Assembly: GCA_039105265.1 (NCBI GenBank) | Contig: JAPFFF010000007.1 | Location: forward strand, 930,001 to 994,000 | From: Tritrichomonas musculus | Taxonomy: Eukaryota > Parabasalia > Tritrichomonadida > Tritrichomonadidae | DNA: 64,000 nt | Direction: 5' to 3' | Shown here: positions 59,713-64,000 of the stretch, piece after piece | How the letters are laid out: each line of letters starts with the position of its first letter | Position numbering within the stretch: the stretch's first letter is position 1 | Program-made: the position numbers and the translations under genes | The notes under the pieces: model-generated | The model's database searches: none | What the model saw: only the letters and a program-made list of their open reading frames with translations | Told to the model about the DNA's origin: nothing

Positions 59713-62700
59713 ATGATTCAGAAGTATTACTCTCATCAAACTCATTTAAATACTCCTTTTATTAAAAATAAATTTGTTGACATCAATTTTTTCTGGAATT
59801 TTGCAATGCCATGCATTTTTACTTCTGATGTTAAATTAATATTAAATCAAACCTATAAGCCCCTTATTGTGGTGCATTTAATTCCAGAGAAAAAACTTAT
59901 TTGCTTAGTTTCTGAAAATGTATGCTGTATTTTTCAATTATCAAAGAATATTTCGGACTTAATGTTCTTATCAGAAATGAGCAAATCGACTTTTTTTCCA
60001 ATTGACAAAAAAGATAAAGATTTTTTGATCAACAAAATTAAAATAAAAACGCATCAATTCCCCGATGAAGATTTCGTTGATGAAATTCTCGATGGTGCCC
60101 AAAATATTTTAAGTTTCTTTAATCAAAATAATAATAATGAAAACGATTCATCTGATTCAATCAATGATCCCTTTACATTAGCAAATTTTATTTGTATTTC
60201 AAAAGATTCAACTACTATCTTTTACATTTACCGACATTTTTTTCATCGAAGTCCTATTTTTAAAAAGTCATTCTTTCATTCAGATGCATTTCAAAATACT
60301 TTTCAGGAGTTTAGCAAGAATGAGTTTATTTATATTAAATCAATTGGTTGTGGAGCAAGCTCAAAAAATTCTCTTTATGTTCATTCAAAAACAGGTGATT
60401 TTTTTTCGATTAAAACTTTTGCTTCAAATCGGCCAAATTCATATCAAAGGGAGCTTGATACTTTCAAAAAAGTAAATCATAGATGTATTCTTAAGTGTTA
60501 TGGATATATTAAGCAAGAACGTGTTGGTGGCCAAAAAAATGCACTTGTTGTAGACTTTATGTGTAACAAAAGTTTGAGGGATTACATTTCTAAATGTCAA
60601 AATGAAAACAAATTAAACTTATTATCAAATACAGAAAAAACCAAGATATTACTTCAAATATTTTTTGGCTTGGATCATCTTCATTCTCTTGGTATTTTTC
60701 ATCGTGATATCAAAATTGATAATATTTTAATTAACGAAAATGGTGATGCCGTCCTCTCAGATTTTGATTTATCACGACTTTATGAAGGTTTTAAATCATA
60801 TACGACAGATGTTGGTTCACCTTTATATATGTCTCCTGAACAAATTACTAATGATAAAATTTCATTTCAAACTGACCTTTACTCATTCGCTTTAATTATA
60901 TATCAAATAGCTACTTTTAAAAGTCCTTATGAAGGTCTCAGGTATATTCAAATAATAGATCAAATTGAACAAGGCAATGCTCCACATCTACCTAGTTCAT
61001 ATGGGAAAATATGCGAAATTTATAAAATGTGCACATCTTTAAACATTGAACAAAGAGTTGGTTCATTTTATATCATTCGTCAAATGGTTGAACGAAAACT
61101 TTACTTTGCAAATACAGATGAAAATTATATTAATCAAAAAGTTGTTAGTAAATGCAAAATTAGAAAAGGCAATAGGAAAGATGTTCAATTTATTATTGAT
61201 TTTGCTGAAGAAGGTAGCCCTACTTCTCAATTCTATCTTGGATTAATATATCTTGATGGACATATGCTTGGCTATAACTATGATAAAGCAGTTGAACTCT
61301 TTGAAAAGGCAGCTGAGAAAGGACACGCTTACGCTGCTTACAATTTGGGTGTTTTGTTTGAGAAAAAAGGCCAAATTGATAAAGCTATCATGTATTATAA
61401 AAAATCAATTCACGAAAAGATCCCAAACGCACTTTTTTCACTGTCTCAGATTGTTCAAGACCACGTTGAAGCATTCAATTACTTGGTGCAGGCAAGTGAA
61501 CTGAACTTTCCTAAGGCGCTATTTGCGCTAGGAATTTACTACTCGCACGCAAAGAAGATCAACGTCATTCGCAGCCAGAGCCAGAAGCAGATCTCCCACT
61601 ACGTCGCAAGCAATGGGCGCTCTGACGATAAGCAGGAAAGCGAGAATGATCAAGCAGGCGCAAAGCAGTCTGCTGATGATCATTTCATCCTCATGCAAGA
61701 AGAAAGAAAAGAAGATGAAAACAAAGAAGATGAAAACAAAGAAGATGAAAACAAAGAAGATGAAAACAAAGAAGATGAAAACAAAGAAGATGAAAACAAA
61801 GAAGATGAAAACAAAGAAGATGAAAATAAAGTAGCTGAAAGCAAAGAAGATGAAAATAAAGAATCTGAAAACAAAGAAGATGAAAATAAAGAAGATGAAA
61901 GCAAAGAAGATGAAAATAAAGAATCTGAAAACAAAGAAGATGAAAATAAAGAATCTGAAAACAAAGAAGATGAAAATAAAGTAGCTGAAAGCAAAGAATC
62001 AGTGAGCATAGAATTGCCCAATAACGAAGCTTTCAATATTTACGACAGTGAGTCCAGCAGTGCGCAGCCAGCAGACGAGCTGTTCAACGAGCAGCCGCCA
62101 AAGCCTGGCCGTCCTCACCAGTACACAATTCCCAACCGCTCAAACAGCGAGATGTACATCAGGAACCTCAAGCCGGCCACCAAGAACAACTACAAGAAAG
62201 CTTTTGAGTGCTTTGTCAAAGCTGCCAATCTTGGATATGCGAAAGCTCAAGAAAAAGTTGGCGAGTACTACATGAGGGGGAAAGGAGTCGGTATTGATCA
62301 TCACAAAGCGTTTGAATTCTTCCAAAAGGCTGCTGATCAGGGAAACGAGATGGCACAATATCATCTTGGCATCTGTTACAAAGATGGACTTGGTTGTAAA
62401 CCAAGCATATCAGCAGCTTGTCGTTACTTCGAGGAATCATCTAAGAAGGGAAATTCAAATGCAGCCTACAACTTAGGACTAATTTATTCAACAAGTGGTA
62501 AAAAAAATGAATCTTTCCCCTTTCTTAAGTATGCAGCAGAAAATGGACACGCAATAGCGCAATATATGGTAGGTATCTTGTATGAAAAAGGAGTAGGTAC
62601 CGAAATTGACCTTAAAAAGGCTAAAGAATTCTTGATGATGAGCGCTTATAATAATAATGATCAGGGACAGTTATGCTTGGGAAGATTCTATAAAAGACAT

Positions 62701-63816
62701 TTTCCACGTGATAAAAAGAAAATGAAAATAGCTTTCGAGTTGTTTACTAAAAGTGCAAATCAAGGTAATAATCAAGCTTTCTTCGAGCTAGCGTTGTGTT
62801 ATGAATCCAAAGGAGATTACCAAGAGATGTTTAAATACTTAAAAAAAGCTTCTAATTCAAATAATCCAGCTGCTCAATTTCGATTAGCTTGTTTCTATTT
62901 TCAAGGAAGATTTATCGAAAAAAATGAAAAAAAGGCTTTTGAATTGTTTAATTTGTCATCTTTTCATGGCGTTCCTGAAACATTTTTCTATTTGGGAATC
63001 TGTTACGAATTTGGAAAGGGAACTGGAAAAGATTTGAAAAAGGCATTAAATTATTATCGCAAATGCGCTGAATTGCAGATCAAAACTTCATTTGATGCAA
63101 ATATAAAACTCGGGAATTGGTATGAATATGGGAAAAAAGAAATTTCAATTATAAAAGACGATGAAATTGCATTGAAATATTATAAAAATGCATCTCAAAT
63201 TTTTGATGCTCCTAGCAAAACCAAAATTGATTTCAAAAATGAATCATTATTTTACATTTTACATTTAGATCCTCAATTAATTGACAATTTCATTGATCAA
63301 ATTGAAATTGAAAATGATCCGTTTATTTCATTTCCAATGTTGTATTTATTAATAGGTGAATATTTACTTTCCACGAAAGATGATGAAAGATGTATCAAAT
63401 TCTTAATGAAAGCGTCATCATATAAGATAATTAAATCTTATTATATCATTGGTGAATTATATGAAAAAGGTAAATTCATTTTAAATCAAAATATTGAAAT
63501 GAGTATCAATTTTTACAAAGAAGCTGCTTCGTTTGGTATGAAAGAAGCAATAAAAAAATTGGAAAATCATCACAAAAATAAGAAAAAATCGAAAATTTGC
63601 GACCAAAATTTGTCAGAAAAATGTTGTATCAATAAAATTCAGGAAAACATGATAGATCCAAATTCGCAACATAGAGTTTTCCAGTGTATGACATGTAGTA
63701 TTTTAAGACCAACTTATATTTGTTGTTATTGTGCTATGAACTGTCATGCTGATCATGATATTATTGATAATGGAAAAATTCTTCATTTTCAATGCGAATG
63801 TCATGGCAACCATTAA
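59713..63816 (+). CDS. Protein kinase fused to Sel1 repeats and a UBR-box-like zinc finger
   Basis: The protein has 1367 residues. After an N-terminal region of unknown kind, the kinase domain spans about 205-460: a degenerate glycine loop (GCGASSKNSL), Lys K234 (SIKTF), Glu E247, HRDIKIDN with D332, and SDFDLSR in place of DFG (D350 kept, Gly replaced by Asp), then SPEQ. Core catalytic residues are there, so it may be active; the type is closest to tyrosine-kinase-like (TKL) kinases (inference). Sel1 repeats follow (about 495-625 and 830-1290), broken by a Lys/Glu/Asp/Asn stretch of 19 five-residue units (EDENK and variants, about 667-761). The C-terminus (about 1310-1365) is a cysteine/histidine finger, CMTC, CCYCAMNCHADHD and FQCECHGNH, with UBR-box-like spacing. 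UBR boxes bind N-degrons. Many trichomonad kinases carry Sel1 repeats; the finger is less usual. Confidence 0.9.
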   Translation: MIQKYYSHQTHLNTPFIKNKFVDINFFWNFAMPCIFTSDVKLILNQTYKPLIVVHLIPEKKLICLVSENVCCIFQLSKNISDLMFLSEMSKSTFFPIDKKDKDFLINKIKIKTHQFPDEDFVDEILDGAQNILSFFNQNNNNENDSSDSINDPFTLANFICISKDSTTIFYIYRHFFHRSPIFKKSFFHSDAFQNTFQEFSKNEFIYIKSIGCGASSKNSLYVHSKTGDFFSIKTFASNRPNSYQRELDTFKKVNHRCILKCYGYIKQERVGGQKNALVVDFMCNKSLRDYISKCQNENKLNLLSNTEKTKILLQIFFGLDHLHSLGIFHRDIKIDNILINENGDAVLSDFDLSRLYEGFKSYTTDVGSPLYMSPEQITNDKISFQTDLYSFALIIYQIATFKSPYEGLRYIQIIDQIEQGNAPHLPSSYGKICEIYKMCTSLNIEQRVGSFYIIRQMVERKLYFANTDENYINQKVVSKCKIRKGNRKDVQFIIDFAEEGSPTSQFYLGLIYLDGHMLGYNYDKAVELFEKAAEKGHAYAAYNLGVLFEKKGQIDKAIMYYKKSIHEKIPNALFSLSQIVQDHVEAFNYLVQASELNFPKALFALGIYYSHAKKINVIRSQSQKQISHYVASNGRSDDKQESENDQAGAKQSADDHFILMQEERKEDENKEDENKEDENKEDENKEDENKEDENKEDENKEDENKVAESKEDENKESENKEDENKEDESKEDENKESENKEDENKESENKEDENKVAESKESVSIELPNNEAFNIYDSESSSAQPADELFNEQPPKPGRPHQYTIPNRSNSEMYIRNLKPATKNNYKKAFECFVKAANLGYAKAQEKVGEYYMRGKGVGIDHHKAFEFFQKAADQGNEMAQYHLGICYKDGLGCKPSISAACRYFEESSKKGNSNAAYNLGLIYSTSGKKNESFPFLKYAAENGHAIAQYMVGILYEKGVGTEIDLKKAKEFLMMSAYNNNDQGQLCLGRFYKRHFPRDKKKMKIAFELFTKSANQGNNQAFFELALCYESKGDYQEMFKYLKKASNSNNPAAQFRLACFYFQGRFIEKNEKKAFELFNLSSFHGVPETFFYLGICYEFGKGTGKDLKKALNYYRKCAELQIKTSFDANIKLGNWYEYGKKEISIIKDDEIALKYYKNASQIFDAPSKTKIDFKNESLFYILHLDPQLIDNFIDQIEIENDPFISFPMLYLLIGEYLLSTKDDERCIKFLMKASSYKIIKSYYIIGELYEKGKFILNQNIEMSINFYKEAASFGMKEAIKKLENHHKNKKKSKICDQNLSEKCCINKIQENMIDPNSQHRVFQCMTCSILRPTYICCYCAMNCHADHDIIDNGKILHFQCECHGNH
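61711..61995 (+). repeat. Coding 15-bp minisatellite, 19 units
   Basis: GAAGATGAAAACAAA and variants repeat in exact 15-base steps. The first eight units code EDENK almost identically, and later units alternate EDENK, ESENK, EDESK and VAESK. It interrupts the Sel1 solenoid of the kinase fusion. Confidence 0.95.
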
Positions 63817-64000
63817 CTTTATATTTGTATGTATAAATATATTCTTATGTATACGTGTATTTATTTATTTACTATATTCTCTCAAAATTTTAAAATGTAT
63901 GTATGTCATTTTGCACCATTGCCGTTAAAGTGGAAATTTTTTTTTGATGGCAGTTTTGGTGACTGTGATGATATTGTAATTTTCTTTAGGTCAATAATAT
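63817..64000. other. Right edge, intergenic
   Basis: AT-rich DNA after the kinase gene with TATGTATA-type runs. Nothing was recognised before the window ends. Confidence 0.6.

Noticed and set aside
61680-62036. 118-codon antisense Ser/Leu/Phe repeat frame
   Set aside because: It is the reverse reading of the 15-bp EDENK minisatellite in the kinase gene.
1-64000. Spliceosomal introns
   Set aside because: No trichomonad-type junction pair (GTAYGT with ACTAACACACAG) was seen within any gene, and all large genes are uninterrupted.

Overview
This window looks like nuclear DNA of a parabasalid (trichomonad) protist, most like Tritrichomonas or a relative. The coding regions are single long open frames with no visible introns, set in very AT-rich intergenic DNA. 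The gene set fits trichomonads: short two-repeat Myb proteins, Sel1-repeat proteins and a kinase-Sel1 fusion, a many-span membrane nucleotidyl cyclase with a PAS domain, long coiled-coil proteins, and an iron-only hydrogenase-like protein fused to an NADPH-dependent diflavin reductase. A few starts have a TCAYTT-type initiator just upstream. The species is inferred, not proved.

Layout. 0.2-3 kb: an ArfGAP with a long tail of repeated short motifs (-). 3.1-6.9 kb: intergenic DNA with a small TTAA/TA-flanked inverted-repeat element, one copy of a dispersed repeat, and a GC-rich foldback. 7-7.8 kb: Myb gene (+). 9.3-14.7 kb: zinc-finger, helical-repeat and coiled-coil giant (-). 15.4-17.8 kb: a transposon graveyard with a pogo-like transposase relic (+), an unrelated transposase relic (-) split by a 288-bp MITE, and a second small inverted-repeat element. 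19.3-20.1 kb: FCP1/SCP-type phosphatase (-). 20.2-25.9 kb: gene-free DNA with nested inverted-repeat elements. 25.9-28.3 kb: HEAT-like protein (-). 29-30.6 kb: Sel1 protein (+). 31-34.1 kb: ubiquitin-activating enzyme E1 (-). 35.6-36.2 kb: second Myb gene (-). 37.3-40.5 kb: three small or coiled-coil proteins of unknown function. 41-43.7 kb: FG-like repeat protein (-). 43.85-44.04 kb: perfect 64-bp foldback in the divergent promoter. 44.4-49.3 kb: membrane cyclase (+). 49.7-54 kb: WDR11-like protein (-). 54.4-58 kb: hydrogenase-diflavin reductase fusion (-). 58.4-58.8 kb: decayed gene (+). 59.7-63.8 kb: kinase-Sel1-zinc finger protein (+).

There is no operon. Genes lie on both strands, each with its own promoter region. 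Functions group loosely into membrane traffic (ArfGAP, WDR11-like, the zinc-finger coiled coil, perhaps the HEAT protein), signalling (cyclase, kinase, phosphatase), transcription (Myb proteins), ubiquitin (E1, and perhaps the UBR-like finger of the kinase) and anaerobic redox metabolism (hydrogenase fusion).

The most notable points are: the hydrogenase fusion keeps the H-cluster cysteines but has lost residues needed for normal catalysis; the cyclase keeps both metal aspartates but has changed the other catalytic positions; the ArfGAP tail is a repeated cassette of three short motifs; the kinase fusion ends in a UBR-box-like finger and carries a GC-rich low-complexity block inside its Sel1 solenoid; and the transposon relics are nested.
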